The notes beneath the pieces are model-generated. The model saw only the letters and a program-made list of their open reading frames with translations. It ran no database searches and was not told the origin of the DNA. Positions 24,449-34,110 of a DNA stretch of 64,000 nucleotides are shown piece after piece. Position numbers and translations under genes: made by a program. Within the stretch, counting starts at the first letter, position 1. The number at the start of each line of letters is the position of its first letter. Source of the stretch: Zerene cesonia (Eukaryota; Arthropoda; Insecta; Lepidoptera; Pieridae); NCBI RefSeq assembly GCF_012273895.1, contig NC_052109.1:1488001-1552000 (forward strand), written 5' to 3'.

Positions 24449-25726
24449 GCCAATAGATGTCAGGAAGAGTCATAATAAATTGGGAGTACTCAAACGCCTC
24501 ATATTTGTTTAAAGAGTAAGTTTAAGTCGATAAAACACGAATATGACATTTTCTAAAAAAGATATATATATAATTGAATTGCTCGTTTAAAGATATAAGA
24601 TTTCGATAAAGGGTTTTGTAAAAATCATTACCATATAAAACTCATGAATAGATTTTGTAGCAACATAATCTATTTTGATCCTTGAGTTGCTACCATTTTG
24701 ATCATTAAATTATAACGTAACTCGACGATATATTAACAGCAATTAATTTATAAAAATATACTAAACCGTTTATACCAAATTGTTCGATATAAACAAACAT
24801 TTTATTGGTATCATCGAGAGGCACTTGGAGGAGCTTTCAAATAAAAAAGTTACGAGGTCACAAACATACATTCAAATCTAGAACTTCCTCCTTTGTTTCA
24901 AGCCGGTAAATTATGCATAAAACACAATCGTTAGCATCTCATAATATTAGATTAAGCAATATACTAATCCTTTTTATTCAAATAACTACATTCAAATGTT
25001 TAAATAAATCAATCTTTTAATACATTAATATAGCAAATTGTATCAAACAAAAACCCTCAAGAATTCAATGCCTATTATATTTAACAGAAACAGTTTCGCC
25101 GGGTTCATCCCCGGTTCGTAACATTAATTACGATGCACATAGCAATGTAAATAATCCCATTAAAATTCCTTGTAGCTGCAAGCAGACAGTAAATCAGGGC
25201 CTGTGGGGAGCTATCGCTCAACCCTGCTGGAATCAATCTTATGAACTTGCTGATAATTAATTTGCCATTTCCTGCACTGATAGTATCATAGTATAGTATC
25301 TAATGGACGTTGTGATACATTTTAAATTAGCGTTGAAACTGTGTTTGCTTCTGCGTAGAAGAATTTTGAAAGAAACTCCTTAGAGGAGATAATCATTGAA
25401 GAAGCTAGAGGAACTGGAAATATCTGAGCTCAGCTTTCAATGGAATCTTCGTACATATTTCAGAGATGTGTGCAAATAATATCGCATATAGAAATTATTT
25501 GCTAATCCAAATGAATATACAAACTATAATTTAAATTTCAACAAAGAAGTTAGGAAATCTTTATGAAGGAATACTTTTTGGCTTCCGTAGTAAATTTTGT
25601 TATAAATTCATTTGTAACACTAAAAAAGTTTGCAGCTAATTGCATACGAATCCGGATATCAATTCAAAATACTACGTTTCGCAAATACATCGAAAAGCCC
25701 AATTGCCTCATTTCTTTTATAAACTA

Positions 25727-25911
25727 CTAGCTGCGCCCCGCGGATTCACCCGTATCCCGTAGGAATATCGGGATAAAAAGTTACCTAAATGCTATTCCAT
25801 TTGCCAATCTGTCTACGTACCAAATTTCATTTCAATCGGTTCAGTAGTTTTTGCGTGAAAGAGCAACAAATACACACATTTTTACAAACTTTCGCATTTA
25901 TAATATTAGTA
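25727..25911 (-). mobile_element. Helitron-like element, inverted copy
   Basis: Left end CTAGCTGCGCCCCGCGG, right end CGCATTTATAATATTAGTA. It lacks part of the 3' hairpin region relative to the 200-bp copies. The ATTTCAATCGGTTCAGTAG block is present. Confidence 0.77.
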
Positions 25912-26204
25912 AAATATTTTAGTGTGAACCGGATCACACGCACTCAAACACGACCGTTTTCATTTATAATAACATTTATTCTAATTTTTATTACGTAAGC
26001 AATAAGTGCGCGTTTTATGTGAATGCTTAGACCAAGGCTTACCTCAATAAAAATAAGTAAAACCACTGACCCAATTACATTTAGCAATAAATACTTGTAT
26101 GGTCATGAAAGGGCGGTTCTGAACCAATCATGGTACTGAACAATAATTTCAGCTGACGTGCAATCATGCAACTCCACGAGGGAACTATTTTACAAAGTAT
26201 GCGA

Positions 26205-26358
26205 CACTAGCTCAGTTGGCAAGTAGGGTGCGGTTTATTTGAAGAACTTTGTGAAAATTGTTGGATTCCCTCTGATACTTAATGAGATGTATGTAGGTGG
26301 AAAATCGCTCCGTGCCATTGTAATATTTGTGGCATAGCCGTTATGTGATGATGGGAAT
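26205..26358 (+). mobile_element. tRNA-headed SINE-like repeat, second type
   Basis: ACACTAGCTCAGTTGGCAAG carries a good A box (TAGCTCAGTTGG). The body has GTGGAAAATCGCTCCGTGCC and GTGGCATAGCCGTTATGTG and ends GATGATGG. The B box region is deleted or mutated. I recall the GTGGCATAGCCG tail in lepidopteran SINEs. Confidence 0.48.
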
Positions 26359-26367
26359 ATTTGATAT

Positions 26368-26400
26368 AATGAAGGTACCTATGTATAATATACCTTCATT
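26368..26400. repeat. 10-bp inverted repeat
   Basis: AATGAAGGTA at 26368-26377 and TACCTTCATT at 26391-26400, 13-nt loop. Confidence 0.8.
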
Positions 26401-27828
26401 TTATTAAATGTGACATCTTACACTCAATACCGTTGAAAACAAAAAAAGAGAAGAAAAGTTCTCTATTTATTTTTGTTATACTGTGTGTGAAAAGGCTTTA
26501 TCTCTCCTATAATATCTCCTATTATATCCGTTTTATATGTATAATGTATAATTAATACATACAATTTATATAAAAAAAAACCTTTTTCGCTTTATTCGAA
26601 TTTGAAATGTATAGAAAGATTGTTTATTTAGATTAAGTTAAATAGAACCAAAACAAATTACAGATTCGAGGAAATTGTTTCTCCTTTTATTTATGATTCG
26701 CAAAAATTTATTAATAGAGCCTACATTTTGATTAAATAATGACAAATTGTGAACTTACCAACTAAATAACTAAATGAACAAATTTTGAAACAAAAAATCA
26801 ACTGTAAATAATCTTCCTGCTTTATAGTAAACATTCAAATTATGTCATACGAATTTATAAGTTTCTAGTTCAGTATATCGAAGGCTATTTAAATACACCC
26901 CCAGTTTATTACAAAACCAAGAACTACCGGCAATTAGCTTTGAAACTCAATTACATCAGCTTTTAACGTTGATTATAGGAGGTGTTCTAATATTGAAGAA
27001 ATTAGGCCGTTAATGTCCAGAGAACTTAAGTCGATATTGCTGATGGTAGGAATATTCGGAAAGGATACTTTTAGTAGTTTTCTTTTAATGTTTTCAGTCG
27101 AAATGGTGTTTGAAAATGCTTTTGTAAGAGAAGGAAGTATCTTACAAAGGCCTTTTGATATACCTGGAGCGTATCGTGTGGCTTGTGGAAAAAAAGGAGG
27201 TTGTCGGTTTGTCACAGACCATCCAAAATAGTCTAGCAGTTTACTCGCTAAAGCCATTCTTAATATACTTATTTGCATAACATGAATTGAAAAAGATTGT
27301 TATCTCGTTTCGTTTGTAAAGTTTAAATGTTTTTGGGTAGGGGTCAACAAATGAGCACAATAGTATATTGTTCACCTACCAGAAAAGAAGAAAAATTGTT
27401 TGAATAATAATAATATTGTTAAAAAAACATAAAATATGTGAGATGCTACAGAATATATAACGCTAATTTGATAGTGTATCAAACACATAATATTACAAAT
27501 TTAATGTAAAACGTGTAACTGTGGATGACCATTCGCAAATGAACAACACTTCGTAGCTGTGAGTTTGTTATTCAAATCGCAATTCTATAAAACAATTACA
27601 AGCTCGAAGAAATAAAAGATAATTTCGCTCCAGCTGCGGTCGGTGGCATTCATCTTTGTTATATATTATTATTGTTCCAAGACGTCAAAGTTTCGCATAC
27701 AGAGAGCCTCATTTCATAGCTTCACACAAACTATTATGGCTGTACGTTTTAAGTTATCTGCTGACGCGGTTACATTATAAATGTTATTCTTTGTAGTTAC
27801 GTGTAGAGCTGCATATTATATGAACTAA

Positions 27829-28040
27829 GCTTGTCCGTGGCTTTACCCAGACAGTCTAAGGAAAATATGCACATTTCCAGGATTTCCGCACATATTATAA
27901 TATCTATGGGTAATAATATCATATTCTTTGTTATTTCTCGGATGTCAAAACTGGCTCTGTATCAATTATCATCCAAATCACTGGTTTAAGTGTGAAGAAG
28001 AGACAAAATCAGTTTAAATTTATGATATTAGTAAGGATGT
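27829..28040 (-). mobile_element. decayed Helitron-like element, inverted
   Basis: Left side AGCTTGTCCGTGGCTTTACC, then CACTGGTTTAAGTGTGAAG and the right end TTATGATATTAGTAAGGATG, in the order of an inverted copy. Confidence 0.45.
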
Positions 28041-28263
28041 TATAATATATACTGCCACTATGAAAAATTGAGTATCTAAATTTTAGAAATATTAAGAATC
28101 TTTGCATAAGGGAATTATACTATGTCATACTACTTTCACAATTCAATCGTAGATTTTCCATACGTTTTGTGGTAGACATAAATCGATTATAAGCAATTTT
28201 GAGAACCTCTTTCAATTCATAAAGCGAAGAGGAATTTCCTACCTTTAGAGGAATTCATTCGAT

Positions 28264-28309
28264 GTCTTTTTGTAAATTTTTGACAATCATTTATTATTTT
28301 TGACAATCA
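28264..28309 (+). repeat. tandem duplication of a 16-bp unit
   Basis: ATTTTTGACAATCATT occurs twice, separated by TATT. Confidence 0.8.
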
Positions 28310-28671
28310 TTATGTACATAGGCTGCTTCTTTCTGAATTCGAATGCAAACGTTGTACACCATTTACAGTTACCACCAGGCGCTTGCGCGGTAAATAACAA
28401 AAACAACTATTTTCTGTAAAAAGGACACTGATGATCCTGGGGAAGGCCATTGCTGATCCTTAAATCACGTCAACTTTTGAAATCCCACAGAGTTACAGAT
28501 GTACTCAAACGAAATAAACAAAAAATGAGAACCTGCTTCGTTTATGAGAACGATGGTATAAAATGAATGCAGTTCAAGCGACTTTATAAGAGTTGGAGTT
28601 ATGCTAAAGTTAAAATGCCAATGAACGTCAAATAAATAACGAATGAGCAACAAAAATTTTTATATGTATAA

Positions 28672-28888
28672 GTAGCTGCGCCCTGCGGTTTCACCGGCGT
28701 AAGTCTGTATCCCGGCGGAATATCGGGATAAAAAGCCTATATAAATAGCCTTGCCTATGGGTTATTCCAGTTGTCCAGCTATCTACGCACCAGATTTCAT
28801 TGCAATCAGTTCAGTAGTTTTTGCGTGAAAGAGAAACAAAGATACATACACATACATCCATCACAAACTGTCACATTTATATCATTTT
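28672..28888 (-). mobile_element. Helitron-like element, inverted diverged copy
   Basis: The terminal CTAG is mutated to GTAG, followed by CTGCGCCCTGCGGTTTCACC. A small internal duplication (TATATAAATAG...) and CA/TA repeats lengthen it. The right end is eroded. Confidence 0.7.
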
Positions 28889-29323
28889 TAGAATGATCAG
28901 GATGTATCCACAAAGATTCGGTTTTGTAACGGCGAAATTTGTTGTTTATGTAATTATCCCTTGATCTTATACCACAGCCAAAAGCTGGATACATAGATAG
29001 CTACTGAAGGTGCTTTGTTAGAATTGTAAACTTGCGAAAAGGATTTCCCTACTTCAGTGTTGAAATGCATCTTAGGTTCAAATAAAAATGCACTTTAAAC
29101 TTGTGTGTTATTGTTACTGTTTGAGGGTTCCAGTTTTACGTATAACCTTTCTTTGATATATCTTAGTCAAGTATAGTGCATATGTAGATCTATTACTTAT
29201 TATTATTATAGAAGATAATGGAACATAATTTTGGAACAAAAAAAACGTCGAATTGAGAAACTCCATCATTTTTGGAATGCCGGTTGAAAACATAATAAAA
29301 AATCTACAAAATAATAAAACTGT

Positions 29324-29634
29324 TGTGGGAGTCGAGCATGCTTCGGCACGAATTGGGCCAGCTCGCACCGGGGAAGTACCACACCCCCACAGAAAACCGG
29401 CGTGAAATAGTGGCGTGCCACTGTGTTTCGTGCGGTGAGTGGGGGAGCCGGAGGCCCGTTTCCTTTTCCTCACCCGTCCCAGTCCATTCCTTCTTTCCAG
29501 TCGTTAATCCATTCCTTTTCCCTTATCCCAAAAAAGCGGGCAGCGCATTCGCAGAGGCCCAACCTTTGCGAATGTTCATGGGCGGTGGTGATCGCTTACC
29601 ATCAGGCGAACCACCAGCTCAGTTGCCCGCTATG

Positions 29635-29718
<84 letters not shown>
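29324..29718 (+). mobile_element. SINE-like element with 80-A tail, young
   Basis: Sense orientation: starts TGTGGGAGTCGAGCATGC, contains CCAGCTCGCACCGGGGAAGT and GATCGCTTACCATCAGGCG, and ends GCCCGCTATGACAT followed by 80 uninterrupted A (29639-29718). The 8-bp duplication AAAACTGT is at 29316-29323 and 29715-29722, sharing A with the tail. Poly(A) and target duplication imply retrotransposition by a partner LINE. Open frames across it are a by-product of its GC-rich sequence. I do not see a clear tRNA head; it may correspond to the Metulj-type SINEs of butterflies, from memory only. Confidence 0.8.
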
Positions 29719-29720
<2 letters not shown>

Positions 29721-29722
29721 GT

Positions 29723-30314
29723 ACAAATTTCTTCAATGCAAAAAATTAAGAAGCCTTTTAGAGGCTTGACAAATTATCACAATATATTTACAACATGCCC
29801 ACAGCACCGGAGAAAACAATTTTTCCAAGAAATGTCTAGTCTATGAACCATATTTCAGATTTCACTCAGAATTAAATACGGAGGAGTAGTGAAAAGAGGA
29901 GTAGCCGCTTATTACGCTTGACTGAGCCGGGAAAAAAATCGTTATTTTTTAAGTATTACTTTCTACTTGACAGACTCACAATGCAACCGAAATGGCTCGC
30001 TTTCATCATAACATTTATAATAAAGAATAAATCTCTCCTACATAATACACGATGTTTATTCTATATTTTCGACAATCCACACAAAGATACGTTTATTTAG
30101 GCACTGCGCTCTGCAGCGAGGTAGGATCCTGCAAAAAACTTTTAATTTTCCGTCCCCTGTCACACTAATTAGGGCGCTATCATAACACTGTTTATGAAGC
30201 CGTTTCATAATACTAAAGCTTTTATATACTCCTCTCAATGGGAGTAAATTAAAATTGCGCTTTCAGATTGGTATGGCGGTCAATACGGTTCATAGAATAT
30301 TATAAAGAATAATT
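29723..30314. other. no gene recognised
   Basis: DNA between the young SINE-like insertion and the DIRS-like right end. A small complex patch at 30098-30180 (GCACTGCGCTCTGCAGCGAG) is not identifiable. Confidence 0.55.
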
Positions 30315-30417
30315 AGCAGCGTTTTACCTGAAATAAAACGCATATTAAACTACTTACCTCACTGGAAGCTTATATTGAGATGGCACATCCGTTTCCGTCG
30401 TTTTTCTACCTGTTTCG
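30315..30417 (-). repeat. DIRS-like right inverted terminal repeat
   Basis: Positions 30360-30417 are identical in inverted orientation to 32372-32429 of the left repeat, over all the sequence visible before the gap. The outer 16 nt differ slightly from the left end. Positions 30315-30343 form an extension with no left counterpart and contain a near-palindrome (GCGTTTTA at one end, TAAAACGC at the other). The inner limit is unknown because the left repeat is cut by the gap. Confidence 0.85.
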
Positions 30418-30546
30418 TACTATTTTTCCCCCCTCCAGTTCCACTTTTCAGTGACGACACCAGGCGGCAGCGCGCCATTTGTGTTTCGTTTTAAGCAACG
30501 CGCCATTTTACTTCATTGGATCTATTTCACCAGGCAGAATTGAAAC

Positions 30547-30644
30547 TAAGCTTCCAGTGAGGTAAGTAGTTTAATATGCGTTTTATTTCAGGTAAAACGC
30601 TGCTATTAAACCACTAGACCGTCACTGGAAGCTTATATTGAGAT
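30547..30644 (-). repeat. DIRS-like internal complementary region
   Basis: It has two abutting blocks: 30547-30604 is the perfect reverse complement of the right terminus 30315-30372, and 30605-30644 is the perfect reverse complement of the left terminus 32408-32447. The join at 30604/30605 (GCTGCT then ATTAAACC on the plus strand) reproduces the end-to-end junction of a circle. In DIRS1 this region is thought to template completion of the termini during reverse transcription. Confidence 0.88.
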
Positions 30645-30862
30645 ATGTTTGTTATCGCCTGGTGTCGTTTCTTGAGGAAAATACTGCAACTGTTTACGCC
30701 AATGTGATATTCATTAATAAATAATAAAATAGTAACAATTTCTTCAGGGAAAACATTTTATTTCATAATTGAAACCAAGTACGAACAATATTATTCGATT
30801 TATTTTGTTAATACCAATAATATGCAAATAATAATATAAAAATTAATAAGTTGCAAAACATT

Positions 30863-31371
30863 TTATTTATTAATCGGAACAAATAATTGTGTGATATTAT
30901 CAGAATGATTATTTTTCATAACTTCTCGCCTATAGAATTTTTGGAATGTATGAGCTGATCGCCAATTTCCTCTGGCTAATATATCCTCCATGGAATTATT
31001 TTCCAGCCAACTTTTGGATGCTACAGCTGCTCGAACGCTTCCTGGGCTTGCTACAATGTCCGCTTCTTTAAACAAAGTCTTAACCCAGCCGGCTATGACA
31101 GTACGTGAGGCGGGTTTAGCCTGTCCACGTGAAGTAATAAATAAATTGTATGATTTTGCAGTGGAACGCCTATCCTGGAAACTTGTTATGGTCTTGTCGA
31201 TCCAAAATAATGGATTAAGGTTGTGATTATCGTTATTAACTGATATTTTCCAACCAGATTGGGCATAAGTACTGCTGTCAGTTTTTGAACCAAACTGTGG
31301 CCAGAATATAACACTATCATGGGATCTAATGTAGTGTTCAGTATCTATTGTTAAAAGAGTTAAATCATGTA
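30863..31371 (-). CDS. tyrosine recombinase, C-terminal part (5' cut by gap)
   Basis: An uninterrupted frame of about 168 codons runs from the gap edge to a TAA at 30863-30865; its start lies in the missing sequence. The C-terminal half carries the catalytic fold signature of DIRS-type tyrosine recombinases: a linker with KPASRTVIAGWVK, then SPGSVRAAVASKSW with the conserved arginine, then ILARGNWRSAHTFQKFY with the Trp at the His/Trp position and the FY tyrosine that would be the nucleophile. About 17 residues follow, after RREV. These enzymes insert the circular cDNA by site-specific recombination in the nucleus. The position just upstream of the internal complementary region is the expected one. 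Odd point: the residue three before the box II arginine is Gly, where many family members have His. The first catalytic arginine should lie upstream, perhaps in the gap. Family assignment is from motifs read by eye. Confidence 0.85.
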
Positions 31372-32371
31372 NNNNNNNNNNNNNNNNNNNNNNNNNNNNN
31401 NNNNNNNNNNNNNNNNNNNNNNNNNNNNNNNNNNNNNNNNNNNNNNNNNNNNNNNNNNNNNNNNNNNNNNNNNNNNNNNNNNNNNNNNNNNNNNNNNNNN
31501 NNNNNNNNNNNNNNNNNNNNNNNNNNNNNNNNNNNNNNNNNNNNNNNNNNNNNNNNNNNNNNNNNNNNNNNNNNNNNNNNNNNNNNNNNNNNNNNNNNNN
31601 NNNNNNNNNNNNNNNNNNNNNNNNNNNNNNNNNNNNNNNNNNNNNNNNNNNNNNNNNNNNNNNNNNNNNNNNNNNNNNNNNNNNNNNNNNNNNNNNNNNN
31701 NNNNNNNNNNNNNNNNNNNNNNNNNNNNNNNNNNNNNNNNNNNNNNNNNNNNNNNNNNNNNNNNNNNNNNNNNNNNNNNNNNNNNNNNNNNNNNNNNNNN
31801 NNNNNNNNNNNNNNNNNNNNNNNNNNNNNNNNNNNNNNNNNNNNNNNNNNNNNNNNNNNNNNNNNNNNNNNNNNNNNNNNNNNNNNNNNNNNNNNNNNNN
31901 NNNNNNNNNNNNNNNNNNNNNNNNNNNNNNNNNNNNNNNNNNNNNNNNNNNNNNNNNNNNNNNNNNNNNNNNNNNNNNNNNNNNNNNNNNNNNNNNNNNN
32001 NNNNNNNNNNNNNNNNNNNNNNNNNNNNNNNNNNNNNNNNNNNNNNNNNNNNNNNNNNNNNNNNNNNNNNNNNNNNNNNNNNNNNNNNNNNNNNNNNNNN
32101 NNNNNNNNNNNNNNNNNNNNNNNNNNNNNNNNNNNNNNNNNNNNNNNNNNNNNNNNNNNNNNNNNNNNNNNNNNNNNNNNNNNNNNNNNNNNNNNNNNNN
32201 NNNNNNNNNNNNNNNNNNNNNNNNNNNNNNNNNNNNNNNNNNNNNNNNNNNNNNNNNNNNNNNNNNNNNNNNNNNNNNNNNNNNNNNNNNNNNNNNNNNN
32301 NNNNNNNNNNNNNNNNNNNNNNNNNNNNNNNNNNNNNNNNNNNNNNNNNNNNNNNNNNNNNNNNNNNNNNN
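31372..32371. other. assembly gap, 1000 N
   Basis: Exactly 1000 undetermined bases, the round number typical of a gap placeholder of unknown size. It falls inside the DIRS-like element. A complete element should also carry gag and reverse transcriptase/RNase H reading frames, which would need several kilobases, so the true gap is probably larger than 1 kb. Confidence 0.95.
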
Positions 32372-32447
32372 CGAAACAGGTAGAAAAACGACGGAAACGG
32401 ATGTGCCATCTCAATATAAGCTTCCAGTGACGGTCTAGTGGTTTAAT
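32372..32447 (-). repeat. DIRS-like left inverted terminal repeat (partial)
   Basis: This is the 5' terminus of the element on the minus strand, starting ATTAAACCACTAGACCG at 32447. Its last 58 nt before the gap match the right terminal repeat exactly in inverted orientation, and its first 40 nt match the internal complementary region exactly. Truncated by the N run. Confidence 0.87.
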
Positions 32448-33956
32448 ACTGAAAGAGATGTTTAAATAAATAGTTTTTGACTCGTTATATTAAAAAGAGA
32501 ATTCTCGTTTCGCTTGTCGATGGCTAAAATTTAAGGAAGAAGTAGGTGATCATATTATTCTGCATCTTGTCATCTTTCTCGAGGATTAGAACTCAATAAC
32601 CGCCGGGCAAGGCACTCCTTCACGAGGCGCAAAACGTTTCATGTATAATTACCGCAATAGAGCGAGATCTTACATGAAGCGCCGCGTGTGTGTTTGTAAA
32701 GTAATGGACTGCTGGTCTGCCTGGCCCGAGCTGGAGAAACCTTGACTGCGTGATGCTGTGCCGCGCGCTTCCCTAGACGCTATTCCTTCAGACGAGGTAT
32801 TCGCCGTGTTTTCCCGTCTTTCCCGGTTTCGCTGACCACGTAAACTCAGTCATACGCTCCGCTTGATATCGAAGGAAAATATTTTAAATATTATGTAACG
32901 GCGCGACCGTGATTTTATCCTTTTGCCTCGAATAAAGAAATATAGTATTTAAAATTATTTATTGAACATTTTATCAAGTATTTTTATTAATATCTGACAT
33001 TAATAAACACGTTGAAAACATGAACAAACAAGCTTTAAAAATATTTCGATACAGAGGGTCGTATTGACATAATGCAAACATTTTCACGATAACAAATAGC
33101 ACGAAAACAAATAAATAGCTTGTCCACATTTATTTCCCCGGATTTTAAATCCAGAACTTCGAACTATAAGCCATGTCTTCGATACCTTTATGACAATGTT
33201 AAGGCTACACTGGCCAATGTCAATAAAAAGTTAACATCAGCGTGGAATATATCACAGGGGAGAAAAGTTTATGGACTATTCATAATTTTATGAGTTAACA
33301 ATTTGAGCAAGATTCGAACCCGCCTCGTCTCCGGACCTTGGCAACGTCTATCTCTCTATGAATTTATTCTACTCTTTCGGTATCATGTGCTTAGGGACAT
33401 ACCACATTTCTACTCTTGTTAAATTTATAAACCATTAATTGTTATACGTTATACGTTTTCTGTTCTGGCCCAAGTCCTGAACCAAAAATATCTCCAAGTT
33501 TCTTAGACAATCAAAACTATCCAGATAGTTAATGGAGCAAGATAGCAAATAGCCACAAAATATTCCTTACCAAAATCAACAATCGATGCAATCAGCCAGC
33601 CGCTACAGTCAAAACGTCAGACCCAACAAGGCTTCATTAAGAGGCTCCAAAGAAACGAGCACGGCACATCTCAAAATATCAAAAGTGCGAAATTGGAATT
33701 CGCTGCGAGTTTTTAGCCAGCATGCAAATGAAGCTCTTGTCATGTAGAAACTGTGTAAGTGATCACTTCTAGTGCAGTCAGTTCTTTCAACTCTTTCAGT
33801 GTTAGATAGCCCATTTATTGAGGAAGGCTATAGGCTATATATGATCACGCTAAGGCCAGTAGGAGCGAAGCACCAGAGAAGAATGTTTCAAAATCGGGGG
33901 ATCTTCTTTCTGCGAATTAGAGTTCGCCCAAAGTTGGTAAATAAATCTCATATTAT
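32448..33956. other. no gene recognised; GC-rich patch next to the DIRS-like element
   Basis: 32580-32910 is clearly more GC- and CpG-rich (CGCCGCGTG, TGCCGCGCGCTTCCC, AACGGCGCGACC) than its surroundings and could be an exon, promoter or enhancer. 33586-33747 (+) holds a 53-codon ATG frame of non-AT-driven composition, unrecognised. The rest is AT-rich. Confidence 0.5.
33304..33345 (-). repeat. tRNA-like repeat fragment, inverted
   Basis: GAGCAAGATTCGAACCCGCC then TCGTCTCCGGACC contains a B-box complement (GATTCGAACC). No cloverleaf can be drawn. Confidence 0.42.
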
Positions 33957-34110
33957 ACTAGCTGCACCCGGCAAACGCTGTTATAAAAAATAGATGTTGG
34001 CCGATTCTCATAGATACCGGATAAGCACAAAAAGTTTCATCAAAATCGGTCAAGCCGTTTCGGAGGAGTATGGTAACGAAAACTGTGACACGAGAATTTT
34101 ATCTCATATT
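33957..34110. repeat. short dispersed repeat plus flanking Helitron-like fragment
   Basis: Starts CTAGCTGCACCCGGCAAACG and contains CATCAAAATCGGTCAAGCCG and CTGTGACACGAGAATTTTAT. A separate fragment immediately upstream (33770-33880) carries TCAGTGTTAGATAGCCCATT, shared with 45593-45752. Confidence 0.5.

Larger units (their letters stand above)
25912..27828. other. no supported gene; contains a 101-codon ATG frame
   Basis: Apart from the SINE at 26205 and the hairpin at 26368, the only notable item is a minus-strand frame from 27278 to 26973 starting with ATG, with normal-looking composition, no signal peptide and no recognisable domain. Its length is near what chance gives in this much AT-rich sequence. 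Confidence 0.5.
30315..32447 (-). mobile_element. DIRS-like tyrosine-recombinase retrotransposon (gapped)
   Basis: Read on the minus strand, the element runs left inverted terminal repeat (32447 to 32372), assembly gap, C-terminal tyrosine recombinase (31371 to 30863), internal complementary region (30644 to 30547) and right inverted terminal repeat (to 30315). The internal region is an exact reverse complement of the left terminus (40 nt: 30605-30644 with 32408-32447) joined directly to an exact reverse complement of the right terminus (58 nt: 30547-30604 with 30315-30372). That junction is what a circular DNA intermediate would carry and is the hallmark of DIRS1-group elements, which use a tyrosine recombinase instead of an integrase. 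The right repeat has a terminal extension of about 29 nt absent from the left, as I recall for DIRS1. The perfect repeats and open recombinase frame suggest recent activity. The Gag and reverse transcriptase/RNase H regions are not visible; their presence in the gap is inferred. Confidence 0.87.

Noticed and set aside
29114..29640. Frames of 70-119 codons on both strands
   Set aside because: Translations of the poly(A)-tailed SINE-like element and its flank.
30562..30592. Intron-like GAG|GTAAGT...TTTCAG|G in the DIRS-like complementary region (also inverted in the right repeat)
   Set aside because: The interval is about 30 nt, far below any workable insect intron, and is explained by the repeat termini.
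30315..30606. A separate 290-bp MITE with 58-bp terminal inverted repeats
   Set aside because: The arms are explained better as the right terminus and the internal complementary region of the DIRS-like element, because the second arm continues directly into the complement of the left terminus.
31348..32430. Four frames of 338-360 residues
   Set aside because: They are translations of the 1000-N gap.
30605..32447. piggyBac-like DNA transposon (TTAA next to both termini)
   Set aside because: The encoded protein is a tyrosine recombinase rather than a DDE transposase, and the third complementary block fits DIRS architecture.
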